Origin: Mixta tenebrionis
GTDB taxonomy: Bacteria > Pseudomonadota > Gammaproteobacteria > Enterobacterales > Enterobacteriaceae
NCBI RefSeq assembly: GCF_006517625.1
Contig: NZ_VHQI01000002.1
Span: 352,536 to 416,535 of the forward strand
Direction: 5' to 3'
Length of the DNA stretch: 64,000 nucleotides
The notes under the pieces are model-generated. The model ran no database searches. It saw only the letters and a list, made by a program, of their open reading frames with translations, and had not been told where the DNA came from. Positions 9,188 to 18,638 of the stretch are shown piece by piece. Each line of letters starts with the position of its first letter. Position 1 is the stretch's first letter. A program made the translations under genes and the position numbers.

Positions 9188-10189
9188 TTAATAGACAATC
9201 ACGGCCTTGCCGCGCATATGGCCTTCCAGCACCTTCTCATGCGCCTGTTTTACGCTGTCAACGCTTAGCCCCTTCAGCGTTTCATTTAAGGTTGTGGTTA
9301 ACTTGCCCGCATCCAGCAGCTGCGCTACCTCATGCAGAATTTCTCCCTGACGCGCCATATCCGGCGTGGAATACATGCTGCGGGTAAACATAAATTCCCA
9401 GTGCAGCGCCGCGCTTTTCAGTTTTAACTGCTCCATGTCCAGCGGGCGGCTGTTCTCAACAATGGTGCAGACCTGCCCCTGCGGCGCAATCAGCTTGCCG
9501 ATAGCCTGCCAGTGGCCGTCGGTATCATTCAGGCAGAAGATGTAATCCACCTGCTGAATACCGTGTTGCGCCAGCTCCTCAGGCATGTTGTTATAGTTGA
9601 TGACCAGATCCGCGCCGCGATCTTTACACCACTGCGCCGAGTCGGGGCGGGATGCGGTGGCGATAACTTTTACTTTGCTGTGCAGCCTGGCTAAGGGTAT
9701 CGCCAGTGAACCAACGCCGCCCGCGCCGCCGATAATCAACAGGGTTTGCGTTTCGCTGGCTTCGGTAATGCGTAAACGCTCAAACAGACCTTCCCAGGCG
9801 GTCAGGGCGGTTAGCGGAATCGCTGCCGCCGCGCCAAAGTCGAGGCTTTCAGGTTTACGACTGACGATGCGCGCATCTACCAGTTGTAATGTGCTGTTGC
9901 TGCCCGGACGGGTGATATCGCCGGCGTAGTAAACCTCATCGCCTGCCTTAAAACCGGTGACCCTGCTGCCGGTTTCCACCACCACGCCGCTGGCGTCCCA
10001 ACCTAAAATACGCGGCTGCTGCAGGCCGCTTTTCTGCACGCCTTTATGAACTTTGGTATCGACCGGGTTTACCGATACGGCTTTTACTTCCACCAGCAGG
10101 TCATATTCGCCGGGCGTAGGTTTCTCTTGCTGAATCTCAATAAACTGCTCCGGCTTTTGCGGATTGACGGCAACGGCTCTCATGGTCAT
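9188..10189 (-). CDS. Zinc-type alcohol dehydrogenase-like protein (MDR superfamily)
   Basis: This is a medium-chain dehydrogenase/reductase of the quinone-oxidoreductase-like group; the substrate is unknown. The 333 residues hold an N-terminal GroES-like fold with SVNPVDTKVHKG and GWDASGVV, and a Rossmann fold with the nucleotide motif IIGGAGGVGS. The cluster of structural-zinc cysteines of classical alcohol dehydrogenases is not evident, so zinc independence is likely. The start is the ATG at 10189, seven bases after GGAG; an upstream in-frame start lacks a ribosome site. It is divergent from a LysR regulator with 95 bp between, a pairing that suggests control by that regulator. Confidence 0.88.
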   Translation of the reverse strand: MTMRAVAVNPQKPEQFIEIQQEKPTPGEYDLLVEVKAVSVNPVDTKVHKGVQKSGLQQPRILGWDASGVVVETGSRVTGFKAGDEVYYAGDITRPGSNSTLQLVDARIVSRKPESLDFGAAAAIPLTALTAWEGLFERLRITEASETQTLLIIGGAGGVGSLAIPLARLHSKVKVIATASRPDSAQWCKDRGADLVINYNNMPEELAQHGIQQVDYIFCLNDTDGHWQAIGKLIAPQGQVCTIVENSRPLDMEQLKLKSAALHWEFMFTRSMYSTPDMARQGEILHEVAQLLDAGKLTTTLNETLKGLSVDSVKQAHEKVLEGHMRGKAVIVY

Positions 10190-10284
10190 CTCATTTCTCC
10201 TTAGTGAATGGGATAAGTGTAGAAGGCGGCGGGTGCGGTGATAAGATGGACAATAACTCACAAAGTGTTCGTCTCAGGTGAACA

Positions 10285-11181
10285 ATGGAATTAAAGCGGT
10301 TATACGATATGGCGCTGTTTGCGCTGGTCGCCGAAAGCGGCAGCTTTACCGCCGCCGCGCAGCGCGCCGGATTGCCTAAATCGAGCGTGAGCCAGCGCAT
10401 CAGTCAGCTTGAGCAGGCGCTGGGGCTGCGCCTGCTTAATCGCACCACCCGCCAGCTCAACCTGACGTTCGCCGGGGAACGCTATTTGATCCACTGTCAG
10501 GAGATGATGCAGGCCAGCGAGCGCGCGGATCTGGCAATCAAACGCCTGCGCGATAATCCAAGCGGGCGGCTGCGCATTACCAGCCCCGCCGGCATTGGCG
10601 CTACGCTGCTGGCGCGCTGTAACGTTGAGTTTCAGCAGCGCTACCCGGACGTGACGCTGGAGGTGTCGGTTTCGGATGATATCCGCGATCTGGTGCAGGA
10701 GGGTTTTGATGTGGCGCTGCGTACCGGCAAACCGCAGGATTCGTCGCTAATTGGACGGCGCGTCGGCGTCTGTCAGCGCCTGCTGGTGGCGAGCGCGAAC
10801 TACCTGGCGAAGAGCGGGGCGATAAGCCATCCCCGGCAGCTGGCGGAGCAGCGCTGTATCGCCCACCGCGCCTGGGCTGAGTGGCTGCTGCGGCGCGGCG
10901 CGGAGCATTACCGCTGGCTGTTGCCGTCGGCGCACTTAACCGATAATCTGCTTTACGCGCGCGAGTGCGCGCTTAATCATGCCGGCGTTACGCTGCTGCC
11001 GCGCTTTCTTGCCGGGGAGGCGCTGACGCGCGGTGAGCTGACGCCGGTGTTGCCGGAGTGGGAAATGGAAGGCAATGAGCTGTGGCTGGTTTATCCGGGA
11101 CGTAAGTTAAACTCGCCCGCGCTGGCGCGCTTTATCGATTTCGCCCTGCAAAGCGCGGCGTTTCGCGAGTTTTACCAATAA
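10285..11181 (+). CDS. LysR-family regulator divergent from the dehydrogenase
   Basis: The 298 residues have a typical LysR N-terminal DNA-binding region (FALVAESGSFTAAAQRAGLP followed by KSSVSQRISQLEQALG). The linker helix and effector domain belong to the group that often controls oxidoreductases. Divergent arrangement with the MDR dehydrogenase implies a shared regulatory region at 10190-10284 (inference). The ATG is the first in frame after the short spacer. It converges with ettA; the TAA stop overlaps the shared terminator's A tract. Confidence 0.88.
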   Translation: MELKRLYDMALFALVAESGSFTAAAQRAGLPKSSVSQRISQLEQALGLRLLNRTTRQLNLTFAGERYLIHCQEMMQASERADLAIKRLRDNPSGRLRITSPAGIGATLLARCNVEFQQRYPDVTLEVSVSDDIRDLVQEGFDVALRTGKPQDSSLIGRRVGVCQRLLVASANYLAKSGAISHPRQLAEQRCIAHRAWAEWLLRRGAEHYRWLLPSAHLTDNLLYARECALNHAGVTLLPRFLAGEALTRGELTPVLPEWEMEGNELWLVYPGRKLNSPALARFIDFALQSAAFREFYQ

Positions 11182-11206
11182 AAAAAGCGGCCCGCAGGCC
11201 GCTTTT
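11181..11206. terminator. Bidirectional terminator between LysR gene and ettA
   Basis: An A6 tract, the stem GCGGCC/GGCCGC around CGCA, and a T4 tract form a symmetrical hairpin that can end both converging genes. Confidence 0.9.
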
Positions 11207-11210
11207 GCGG

Positions 11211-12878
11211 TTATTTAGCGATACGTTTGTATTTGATGCGCTTCGGCTCCAGCGCGTCAGCGCCGAGGGTGCGTTTCTTATACTCTTCGTATTCGGTAAA
11301 GTTGCCTTCGAAGAACTCCACCTTGCCCTCATCCTGATAGTCGAGGATATGAGTAGCGATGCGGTCAAGGAACCAGCGGTCATGCGAAATCACCATCGCG
11401 CAGCCTGGGAACTCCAGCAGGGCGTTTTCCAGCGCGCGCAGGGTTTCGATATCCAGGTCGTTGGTCGGTTCATCGAGCAGCAGCATATTGCCGCCAACCT
11501 GCAGCAGTTTCGCCAGATGCAGACGTCCGCGTTCGCCGCCGGAGAGCTCGCCGACGCGTTTGCCCTGATCGACGCCTTTAAAGTTAAAGCGGCCAACGTA
11601 GGCGCGGCTGGGCATTTCGGTATTGCCGATCTTCATGATATCCAGGCCGCCGGACACCTCTTCCCAGACGGTTTTGGCATTATCCATGCTGTCGCGGAAC
11701 TGATCGACCGATGCCAGCTTCACGGTTTCACCCAGCGTTATGGTGCCGCTGTCCGGCTGCTCCTGGCCTGACATCATGCGGAACAGCGTTGATTTACCCG
11801 CGCCGTTCGGGCCGATGATGCCGACAATCGCGCCTTTCGGCACCGAGAAGGAGAGATCGTCGATCAGCAGGCGATCGCCGTAAGACTTACGCAGGTTGCT
11901 GACTTCCACCACTTTATCGCCCAGGCGCGGCCCAGGTGGAATAAAGAGCTCGTTGGTTTCGTTACGCTTCTGATATTCGGTGTTGTTCAGTTCTTCAAAG
12001 CGCGCCAGACGGGCTTTGCCTTTAGACTGGCGGCCTTTAGCGCCCTGACGCACCCACTCCAGCTCTTTCTCAATAGATTTACGACGCGCCGCTTCCTGAG
12101 AAGCCTCCTGCGCCAGGCGCTGATCTTTCTGCTCCAGCCAGGAGGAGTAGTTGCCCTCCCACGGAATGCCTTCGCCGCGGTCCAGCTCCAGAATCCAGCC
12201 GGCGACGTTATCGAGGAAGTAACGGTCGTGGGTAATCGCCACTACGGTGCCTTCGAAGTCGTGCAGGAAGCGCTCCAGCCAGGCCACGGATTCCGCATCC
12301 AGGTGGTTGGTCGGTTCATCCAGCAGCAGCATGTCCGGTTTTTCCAGCAGCAGGCGGCACAGCGCGACGCGACGGCGCTCGCCGCCGGAGAGGTTGGCGA
12401 CTTTCGCCTCCCAGTCCGGCAGGCGCAGCGCATCAGCGGCGCGCTCCAGCTGGACGTTGAGATTATGTCCGTCGTGCGCCTGGATAATCTCTTCCAGCTT
12501 GCCCTGTTCAGCGGCCAGCTTGTCGAAATCGGCATCCGGTTCGGCATACAGCGCGTAAACCTCATCCAGACGCTTCAGCGCGCCGACCACTTCAGCAACC
12601 GCCTCTTCCACCGATTCACGTACGGTGTGCTCCGGGTTCAGCTGCGGCTCCTGCGGCAGATAGCCGATTTTAATGCCCGGCTGCGGACGCGCTTCGCCTT
12701 CGATATCTTTATCGATGCCCGCCATAATACGCAGCAGGGTGGATTTACCCGCGCCGTTCAAACCCAGCACGCCGATTTTGGCGCCGGGGAAGAAGCTAAG
12801 GGAGATGTTCTTAAGAATGTGACGCTTCGGCGGCACGACTTTGCCGACGCGATGCATACTGTAGACGAATTGAGCCAC
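11211..12878 (-). CDS. ettA: Energy-dependent translational throttle protein EttA (ABC-F)
   Basis: EttA is a soluble ABC-F ATPase that binds the ribosomal E site and gates entry into elongation according to the ATP/ADP ratio. The protein has 555 residues, the E. coli length. There are two nucleotide-binding domains: Walker A GLNGAGKST near 40 and GPNGAGKST near 360; LSGGE signatures near 165 and 445; and Walker B LLLDEPTNHLD and LLLDEPTNDLD. A charged linker (about 240-300) separates them and no membrane segments are present. It is transcribed alone leftward; deoR lies upstream on the same strand. Confidence 0.97.
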   Translation of the reverse strand: MAQFVYSMHRVGKVVPPKRHILKNISLSFFPGAKIGVLGLNGAGKSTLLRIMAGIDKDIEGEARPQPGIKIGYLPQEPQLNPEHTVRESVEEAVAEVVGALKRLDEVYALYAEPDADFDKLAAEQGKLEEIIQAHDGHNLNVQLERAADALRLPDWEAKVANLSGGERRRVALCRLLLEKPDMLLLDEPTNHLDAESVAWLERFLHDFEGTVVAITHDRYFLDNVAGWILELDRGEGIPWEGNYSSWLEQKDQRLAQEASQEAARRKSIEKELEWVRQGAKGRQSKGKARLARFEELNNTEYQKRNETNELFIPPGPRLGDKVVEVSNLRKSYGDRLLIDDLSFSVPKGAIVGIIGPNGAGKSTLFRMMSGQEQPDSGTITLGETVKLASVDQFRDSMDNAKTVWEEVSGGLDIMKIGNTEMPSRAYVGRFNFKGVDQGKRVGELSGGERGRLHLAKLLQVGGNMLLLDEPTNDLDIETLRALENALLEFPGCAMVISHDRWFLDRIATHILDYQDEGKVEFFEGNFTEYEEYKKRTLGADALEPKRIKYKRIAK

Positions 12879-13020
12879 GTGAAATGAGCCTCTTATGGTC
12901 TGTATGGTAATCGGGAGATCTTCGCCCGTTCAGAACGGCAAGTTTAGCGGTTTTCCCTGCTTAATCACAGCCATCACGCTGCTGATTGTTTGCTTTTCGC
13001 TGCTGCGCGCCGCCCACGTT

Positions 13021-13785
13021 TTACGGCAGCATCAGCGGAATATTCTGCTGTCGCAGACAGGTCGCCAGCGGCTCTGACGGCGCTTCGTCGCTGATAATGG
13101 TATCAAAGCGGGACAGATCGCCAATCCGCGCCGGTAATACCTTGTGATATTTACTGCTGTCCGCCAGCAGCAGGGTACGCTGCGCCCGCGCCATGGCCTG
13201 CTGCTTCATCGGCAGTTCGTTAAAGTTGTAACAGGTGGCGCCCTGGCCGGCATCGAGCCCGGCCGCTGAAATAAAGGCCAGCGTAGGGCAGATCTCATCA
13301 AGCAGAGAAAGGTTGCCGTGCGGCGAGAAAACCGCATTATCGGGATGAAATTCACCGCCGCTGAGGATAACGCGGCAGCGCTTTTTTTCCTTTAACGCCA
13401 GGAAGGTATTGATGGCGTAACAGACCGCGGTAAAGGGCAGCTCCTCATCTATCGCATCGATCACCCAGGGCATGGTGGTGCCGCAGTCAAAAAAAACGGT
13501 ATCGTTGGCGTTGATCAGGCTGGCCGCCAGCTTCGCCAGCCGCTGCTTTTTATTAACGTTGTGCGACTGCTGATCGGAGACAAAATAGTGCGCCTGCGCG
13601 CTCTTGGGATCGCTGACGATGTAGCCGCCCAGCAGCACCAGACAGGAGGCCTGCTCGTTGAGGTCGCGCCGGATGGTCATTTCCGAAACGCCCAACAGAC
13701 GGGCCGCTTCTTTCAGATGAATTTTATCGATGCGCCTGAGCGCCTGCGCCAGCTTGCCGATCCGCTCTTCGCGCCGGGTTTCCAT
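13021..13785 (-). CDS. deoR: Deoxyribonucleoside operon repressor DeoR
   Basis: DeoR represses deo genes and is induced by deoxyribose-5-phosphate. The 254 residues begin METRREERIGKLAQAL, followed by a DeoR-type helix-turn-helix (LKEAARLLGVSEMTIRRDLN, about 24-43). The sensor-domain features FFDCGTTMPW, NTFLALKEKKRCRVILSGGE and GATCYNFNELPMK match DeoR itself rather than other family members. In E. coli deoR lies far from this region; here it is within 14 kb of the deo genes. No gene follows it before ettA; 13786-13982 is the intergenic region shared with slt. Confidence 0.9.
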   Translation of the reverse strand: METRREERIGKLAQALRRIDKIHLKEAARLLGVSEMTIRRDLNEQASCLVLLGGYIVSDPKSAQAHYFVSDQQSHNVNKKQRLAKLAASLINANDTVFFDCGTTMPWVIDAIDEELPFTAVCYAINTFLALKEKKRCRVILSGGEFHPDNAVFSPHGNLSLLDEICPTLAFISAAGLDAGQGATCYNFNELPMKQQAMARAQRTLLLADSSKYHKVLPARIGDLSRFDTIISDEAPSEPLATCLRQQNIPLMLP

Positions 13786-13982
13786 GATCGCGTTCTCTGG
13801 TTATTTGTTTCCTCTATGTTAACCCTAAAAATCCAGAGCGTCAGCCGCCGCAAATCGCCGCGCAATCTTCCGCTGCAAAAAGTAAATTTTGTGAAGAACA
13901 TGGCACGACGCCTGCGGCCTGGTTAGCATGAAAGGAGCCTGGCATATCGCCGAACCGGTTAACAGAGAGAGGAGAGCGAGTA

Positions 13983-15914
13983 GTGACTCACAGGAAGGAG
14001 AGATGGCGATACTGGCTGGCCGGCGTCTGCCTGCTGGCCGTTAGCGGCAGCGTAATGGCCGATTCGCTGGACCAACAGCGCAATCGCTACCAGCAAATTA
14101 AACAGGCCTGGGATAATAAGCAGATGGACGTGGTGGCGCAGCTGATGCCGACGCTGAAAGATTATCCGCTCTACCCCTATCTGGAATACCGTGAACTTTC
14201 TGAGCATCTCGATCAGGAAACCGGCCTGGCCATCAATAATTTTATCAGGCGCTATCCTACGCTGCCGCCGGTACATTCGCTTGCCGCGCGCTTCGTTAAC
14301 GAGCTGGCGCGACGCGAGGACTGGCGCGGCCTGCTGGTGTTCAGCCCTGAAGAGCCGCAGCCGGTCGCCGCGCGCTGTAACTGGTACTACGCCAAATGGG
14401 CTACCGGCCAGCAGCAGGTAGCCTGGGAAGGGGCGAAAAAAATCTGGCTGCGCGGCAGTTCGCTGCCGGCCAGCTGCGACAAGCTGTTTGCCGTGTGGCA
14501 GGCGGCGGGGGAGCAGTCGCCGATTACGACTCTGGAGCGTATTCGTCTGGCGATGGTGGCCGGCAACGGCAGCCTGGTGAATTTCCTCGCTAAACAGCTG
14601 CCCGCTGATTATAAAACTATGGCGGATGCGGTCACGGCGCTGCAAAACAATCCGGGAACGCTGGAAGCGTTTGCCCGCAGCGTCGGGCCAACTGATTTTA
14701 CCCGTCAGGCCGTCTCGCTGGCCTTTGCCCGCGTGGCGCGTGGCGATGCGGAAAACGCGCGCGCCATGATCCCGACGCTGGCGCGCCTGCAGCAGATGAG
14801 CGAGCAGGAGACGCAGGAACTGCGTGAAGCGGTCGCCTGGCGCCTGATGGGGAATGAGGCGACCAGCGAACAGGCGCGCTGGCGCGACAGCGTTATCATG
14901 AAAAGCGGCTCGACGGCGCTAATTGAACGCCGCGTGCGCCTGGCGCTCAGCAGTAACGATCGGCGCGGTTTAAACACCTGGATTGCCCGGCTCGATCCCG
15001 ATGCCAAGGAAAAAGATGAATGGCAGTACTGGCAGGCCGATCTGCTGCTGGAGCGCGGGCGCAAGCAGGAGGCGGAGGAGATCCTGCGTAAGCTGATGCA
15101 GGAGCGCGGCTTCTATCCGATGGTGGCGGCGCAGCGGCTTGGCGTGACCTATCCGCTGCGGGTGGATGAGGCGCCGCGTCCCGACAGCAGCCTGGATAAC
15201 GGGGCGGAGATCGCCCGCGTGCGTGAGCTGATGTACTGGGGCATGGACAACCTGGCGCGTACCGAATGGAGCCGCCTGGTCGCCAGTAAAACCGCGACTC
15301 AGCAGCAGATGCTGGCGCGCTATGCGCTGAACCACGGCTGGTGGGATCTGAGCGTGCAGGCCACCATTACGGGCAAGCTGTGGAATCATCTGGCAGAACG
15401 CTTCCCGCTCGCCTGGCAGCCGCAGTTTATTCAGCATACTCAGGGTAAAGCCATCCCGATCAGCTACGCGATGGCGATTGCGCGTCAGGAGAGCGCCTGG
15501 AATCCAAAGGCGCGATCGCCGGTGGGCGCCAGCGGGCTGATGCAAATTATGCCTGCCACCGCCAGCCATACGGTGAAGATGTACAGTATTCCGGGCTACG
15601 TCAACAGCAGCCAGCTGCTCGATCCGCAGACCAACATTCAGATCGGTACGCAGTACCTGGAGTATGTTTATCAGCAGTTCGATCGCAACCGGATTTTCGC
15701 TTCCGCCGCCTATAATGCCGGGCCGGGCCGGGTGCGCACCTGGCAGCGGATCAGCAACGGACAGCTCGACGCGGTGGCGTTTATTGAGACGATCCCGTTT
15801 TCTGAAACGCGCGGCTATGTGAAAAACGTGCTGGCCTACGATGCTTATTATCGTCACTTCCTCAACCAGCCGGATAATATCCTGTCTGATAGCGAGTGGC
15901 GGCGGCGCTATTGA
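13983..15914 (+). CDS. slt: Soluble lytic murein transglycosylase Slt70, GTG start
   Basis: Slt is a periplasmic exolytic transglycosylase that cleaves glycan strands to 1,6-anhydromuropeptides. The 643 residues (E. coli 645) start with a signal peptide ending near VMADS (about residue 26). A long alpha-helical U/L-domain ring follows, then the C-terminal lysozyme-like domain with ARQESAWNPKARSPVGASGL, where Glu503 is the expected catalytic acid, plus AAYNAGPGRV. The GTG at 13983 is eight bases after AGGAG and fits the signal peptide. trpR follows by 44 bp, as in E. coli. Confidence 0.96.
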   Translation: MTHRKERWRYWLAGVCLLAVSGSVMADSLDQQRNRYQQIKQAWDNKQMDVVAQLMPTLKDYPLYPYLEYRELSEHLDQETGLAINNFIRRYPTLPPVHSLAARFVNELARREDWRGLLVFSPEEPQPVAARCNWYYAKWATGQQQVAWEGAKKIWLRGSSLPASCDKLFAVWQAAGEQSPITTLERIRLAMVAGNGSLVNFLAKQLPADYKTMADAVTALQNNPGTLEAFARSVGPTDFTRQAVSLAFARVARGDAENARAMIPTLARLQQMSEQETQELREAVAWRLMGNEATSEQARWRDSVIMKSGSTALIERRVRLALSSNDRRGLNTWIARLDPDAKEKDEWQYWQADLLLERGRKQEAEEILRKLMQERGFYPMVAAQRLGVTYPLRVDEAPRPDSSLDNGAEIARVRELMYWGMDNLARTEWSRLVASKTATQQQMLARYALNHGWWDLSVQATITGKLWNHLAERFPLAWQPQFIQHTQGKAIPISYAMAIARQESAWNPKARSPVGASGLMQIMPATASHTVKMYSIPGYVNSSQLLDPQTNIQIGTQYLEYVYQQFDRNRIFASAAYNAGPGRVRTWQRISNGQLDAVAFIETIPFSETRGYVKNVLAYDAYYRHFLNQPDNILSDSEWRRRY

Positions 15915-15924
15915 ATATGCTACT

Positions 15925-15952
15925 CTTCCGTACTCGCCAATGAGTACGGAAG
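15925..15952 (+). promoter_or_regulatory. TrpR operator over the trpR start site
   Basis: CTTCCGTACTC (15925-15935) and GAGTACGGAAG (15942-15952) form a perfect 11-bp inverted repeat around six bases, containing the GTACT/AGTAC core of trp operators. A TATGCT -10-like hexamer lies just upstream (15916-15921), so transcription should start inside the operator. The right arm supplies the GGAAG ribosome site of trpR. This fits autoregulation by TrpR. Confidence 0.9.
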
Positions 15953-15958
15953 ATTTTC

Positions 15959-16282
15959 ATGACCCCACACGCCCCGACTCCGGTAACGGAACATCCGCAG
16001 GATGAAAACTGGCTGCGCTTCGTCAGCCTGCTGGAACGCGCTTTTCCGTTGGATCTACAGCTGCCGCTGCTACAGCTGATGATGACGCCGGATGAACGCG
16101 AAGCGTTCGGCACGCGCCTGCGCATTATTGAAGAGCTGTTGCGCGGCGAAATGAGCCAGCGCGAGCTGAAAAACGAGCTGGGCGTGGGCATCGCCACTAT
16201 CACGCGCGGCTCCAACAGCCTGCGCGCCGCGCCGCCCGCGCTGACCGCCTGGCTGGCCGGGGAGCTGTCGATCAATCCGTAG
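15959..16282 (+). CDS. trpR: trp operon repressor TrpR
   Basis: TrpR binds tryptophan and represses trp, aroH, mtr and its own gene. The 107 residues (E. coli 108) include the conserved core [20 protein letters not shown] and the helix-turn-helix with [20 protein letters not shown], whose recognition helix is complete. The start is an ATG six bases after the operator arm that carries the ribosome site. slt lies upstream and yjjX converges 6 bp downstream. Confidence 0.97.
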   Translation: MTPHAPTPVTEHPQDENWLRFVSLLERAFPLDLQLPLLQLMMTPDEREAFGTRLRIIEELLRGEMSQRELKNELGVGIATITRGSNSLRAAPPALTAWLAGELSINP

Positions 16283-16288
16283 CTCTGG

Positions 16289-16825
16289 CTAGTGCGCTTG
16301 CGGCGTCGCCTGCTGATAGACGGCGTTATGAAACGGGCAGAGCGCCAGCACCAGCGCCTGATAGTAAACGCTGGTGCGCGTCAGCAGGCCGCGGGTGAAA
16401 ACGCCAATCGCGCCGCCCTGGTGCTTGATATTATCGATGCCGGTGAGCTGCGCCATCTCTTCGCCCAGTTCGCGTCCGGCATGAATGCCCGTCATTATTC
16501 GCGCAGGCAGCGTAAAGCTGGCGGAGCGGGATTCGCCGCGCTGCTGATGGTTTTCAATTACCATCCAGGCAAAGGCGTCTTCGCCTTCGATGCCCGCTTC
16601 GATCGCCACCCAGAAATCGGCCTCCGGCCTCACCTGGCGGGCGTTCATTACGCGCTGGCGTGCGCCAGTTCGCGTTTCTGTATTTGTCAGCGGCTGTGCG
16701 GCTACGCCGCTGTCGACCTCAACGCCTTCGATATGGCAGGATCCTTCGCCAAAGACATCGTTAAAAGCCTGGGCAATAGCGCTAATTTTTGCCGGATTAA
16801 TGGTGGCAGCAACAACATGGTACAT
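16289..16825 (-). CDS. yjjX: Inosine/xanthosine triphosphatase YjjX
   Basis: YjjX hydrolyses non-canonical purine triphosphates (ITP, XTP) and so keeps them out of nucleic acids. The 178 residues start [17 protein letters not shown] and hold the Maf/HAM1-like features [44 protein letters not shown] and a C-terminal FHNAVY. It is about eight residues longer than the E. coli protein because of a tail. The gene is divergent from gpmB with 51 bp between. Confidence 0.93.
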   Translation of the reverse strand: MYHVVAATINPAKISAIAQAFNDVFGEGSCHIEGVEVDSGVAAQPLTNTETRTGARQRVMNARQVRPEADFWVAIEAGIEGEDAFAWMVIENHQQRGESRSASFTLPARIMTGIHAGRELGEEMAQLTGIDNIKHQGGAIGVFTRGLLTRTSVYYQALVLALCPFHNAVYQQATPQAH

Positions 16826-16876
16826 AATTACTTGAACCTTCTACGCAATTTTGACGCAGTATAACGGAAAAAAAGC

Positions 16877-17524
16877 ATGTTACAGGTCTATCTTGTTCGC
16901 CACGGGGAAACGGTGTGGAACGCGGCCAGGCGCATTCAGGGGCAGTCTGATAGCGCACTGACTGAAAAAGGGGAATATCAGGCTCGCCAGGTAGGCGAAA
17001 GGGCCAGAAGCCTGGGAATCACGCATGTTATCAGCAGCGACTTAGGACGCACGCGGCGCACGGCGGAAATTATCGCCGACGCCTGCGGCTGCGGCGTTAC
17101 GCTGGATGCGCGGCTGCGCGAGCTGAATATGGGCGTGCTGGAGCAGCGCCCGATCGATTCGCTCAGCGAGCAGGAGGAGGCCTGGCGCCGCACGCTGCTG
17201 GACGGCACGGTGGATGGACGGATTCCCGCAGGGGAGAGTCTGGCGGAGCTGGCGGCGCGCATGCGCCAGGCGCTGAACGCCTGCTTTGATTTGCCTGCCG
17301 GCAGTCGCCCGCTGCTGGTCAGCCACGGTATTGCGCTGGGCGTGCTGATTGGCACCCTGCTGGGCCTGCCGGCTCACGCTGAACGGCGCCTGCGGCTGCG
17401 CAACTGCTCGCTGTCGCGCGTCGATCATCAGCAAAGCGCATGGCTGGCGCAAGGATGGGTGGTGGAGACGGCGGGCGATGTTTCGCATCTCGATCTGCCC
17501 GCGCTGGATGAGCTGCAGCGCTGA
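16877..17524 (+). CDS. gpmB: Phosphoglycerate mutase-like phosphatase GpmB
   Basis: This is a histidine phosphatase superfamily member. The 215 residues (E. coli length) carry the catalytic LVRHGETVWN (phosphohistidine near residue 8), the partner His in VSHGIALG, and Glu in LRELNMG. Despite the historical name, related proteins are often phosphatases with modest mutase activity, so the exact substrate is uncertain. Neighbour order yjjX-gpmB-rob matches E. coli. Confidence 0.93.
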   Translation: MLQVYLVRHGETVWNAARRIQGQSDSALTEKGEYQARQVGERARSLGITHVISSDLGRTRRTAEIIADACGCGVTLDARLRELNMGVLEQRPIDSLSEQEEAWRRTLLDGTVDGRIPAGESLAELAARMRQALNACFDLPAGSRPLLVSHGIALGVLIGTLLGLPAHAERRLRLRNCSLSRVDHQQSAWLAQGWVVETAGDVSHLDLPALDELQR

Positions 17525-17534
17525 GTAAAGTCTG

Positions 17535-17556
17535 CGGGCCCGCTGGACGGGCCCGT
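17535..17556. terminator. Hairpin between convergent gpmB and rob
   Basis: Two copies of the self-complementary octamer CGGGCCCG (17535-17542 and 17548-17555) form a strong stem around CTGGA. There is no long T tract, so it is a termination candidate only. Confidence 0.45.
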
Positions 17557-17562
17557 AGAGCG

Positions 17563-18441
17563 TCAGCCGGCGACGCGTTTGATCGGAATTAAATACTCGC
17601 AGCGGATCTCCGCCGGCGGTTCAGCGCGTTTCTTGCCGCCGTGGGTATAAAAACGTTCAATATCCTGACCATAGCGGCGCGTTAGCTGCAGCGTCGGCAT
17701 ACAGGTGCCATATACCATCAGGATAAAATCCTGCAGCTGGCTGCGCGGCCCCTGATAGTTGAACTGGACATAATCCCCGCCTTCCAGCAGTACGCTCTGC
17801 GCCGACTGCATGGTTTTTGCCAGCTGATCGGAAGGTACGGCGGTGGTATAGAGGATCTCCTGCTCGTCATCCTTCTCCTGGCTGGCGCGCACCTGATGCA
17901 GGCCATACAGCACCGGCGGTACGGTGTCGTTTTCCAGCAGGAACTGCTGCCAGAAGTGGGTGCGCATCTCATCACGATAGCGCGAGATCTGCTCCAGCGT
18001 GCAGGTATAGCTCTGCGTTTGCCCTACCAGCAGCGTTTCCGGCAGCGTAACGTAATGCGCTTCCGGCAGCGGCGCGTTATCCAGACGAATTGGCGGACGC
18101 AGGCCGTAAGCGTTCCATTCCGAAGCGCGACGATACCAGGCCGGCGTCTGGCTAAACTGCTTTTTAAAAGCGCGGGTAAAGGTTTGTTGCGAATCAAAAC
18201 GATACTGTAACGCGATATCCAGAATCGGACGGCTGGTTAAGCGCAGCGCGACCGCGGCTTTCGACAGGCGCCGGGCGCGAATATAGGCGCCGATGGCATG
18301 GCCGGTGACTTCTTTAAACATTCTTTGCAGATGCCATTTAGAATAGCCCGCTTTGGCCGCCACGTTATCCAGTGACAGCGGCTGATCGAGATGGCTCTCC
18401 AGCCAGACAAGCAAATCGCGAATGATACCAGCTTGGTCCAT
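17563..18441 (-). CDS. rob: Right-origin-binding regulator Rob (AraC family)
   Basis: Rob is a MarA/SoxS-type activator of stress and efflux genes. The 292 residues (E. coli 289) hold an N-terminal AraC/XylS pair of helix-turn-helix motifs (SLDNVAAKAGYSKWHLQRMF and the RFDSQQTFTRAFKK second half). A C-terminal GyrI-like ligand-binding domain follows. The ATG at 18441 gives the family start MDQAGIIRDLL; a longer in-frame form from 18495 is not supported. A GCAC-containing mar/rob-box-like sequence lies at about 18494-18513 in the divergent promoter region with creA (weak match). Confidence 0.95.
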   Translation of the reverse strand: MDQAGIIRDLLVWLESHLDQPLSLDNVAAKAGYSKWHLQRMFKEVTGHAIGAYIRARRLSKAAVALRLTSRPILDIALQYRFDSQQTFTRAFKKQFSQTPAWYRRASEWNAYGLRPPIRLDNAPLPEAHYVTLPETLLVGQTQSYTCTLEQISRYRDEMRTHFWQQFLLENDTVPPVLYGLHQVRASQEKDDEQEILYTTAVPSDQLAKTMQSAQSVLLEGGDYVQFNYQGPRSQLQDFILMVYGTCMPTLQLTRRYGQDIERFYTHGGKKRAEPPAEIRCEYLIPIKRVAG

Positions 18442-18638
18442 AAAACATCCTCTTGTACTTAGATAGGCGCAGGCAAGGCAAAGTCGCGCGATCATAGCAC
18501 TAAATGCGCAAAAAACGCCGAAGGTTTTACCTGGTGGATTGTGCTATACCCTTGCAACGGGGCTACATAATGTTAGTCCGGCTTATCTCTGGCGTGCGGT
18601 TTTCGCCAGCAAGTCTAATAATATTTAATGGTAATAAT

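Noticed and set aside
13786..13982. DeoR autoregulatory operator before deoR
   Set aside because: Only a half-like TGTTAACCC sequence near 13817 is visible; it is too weak to call.
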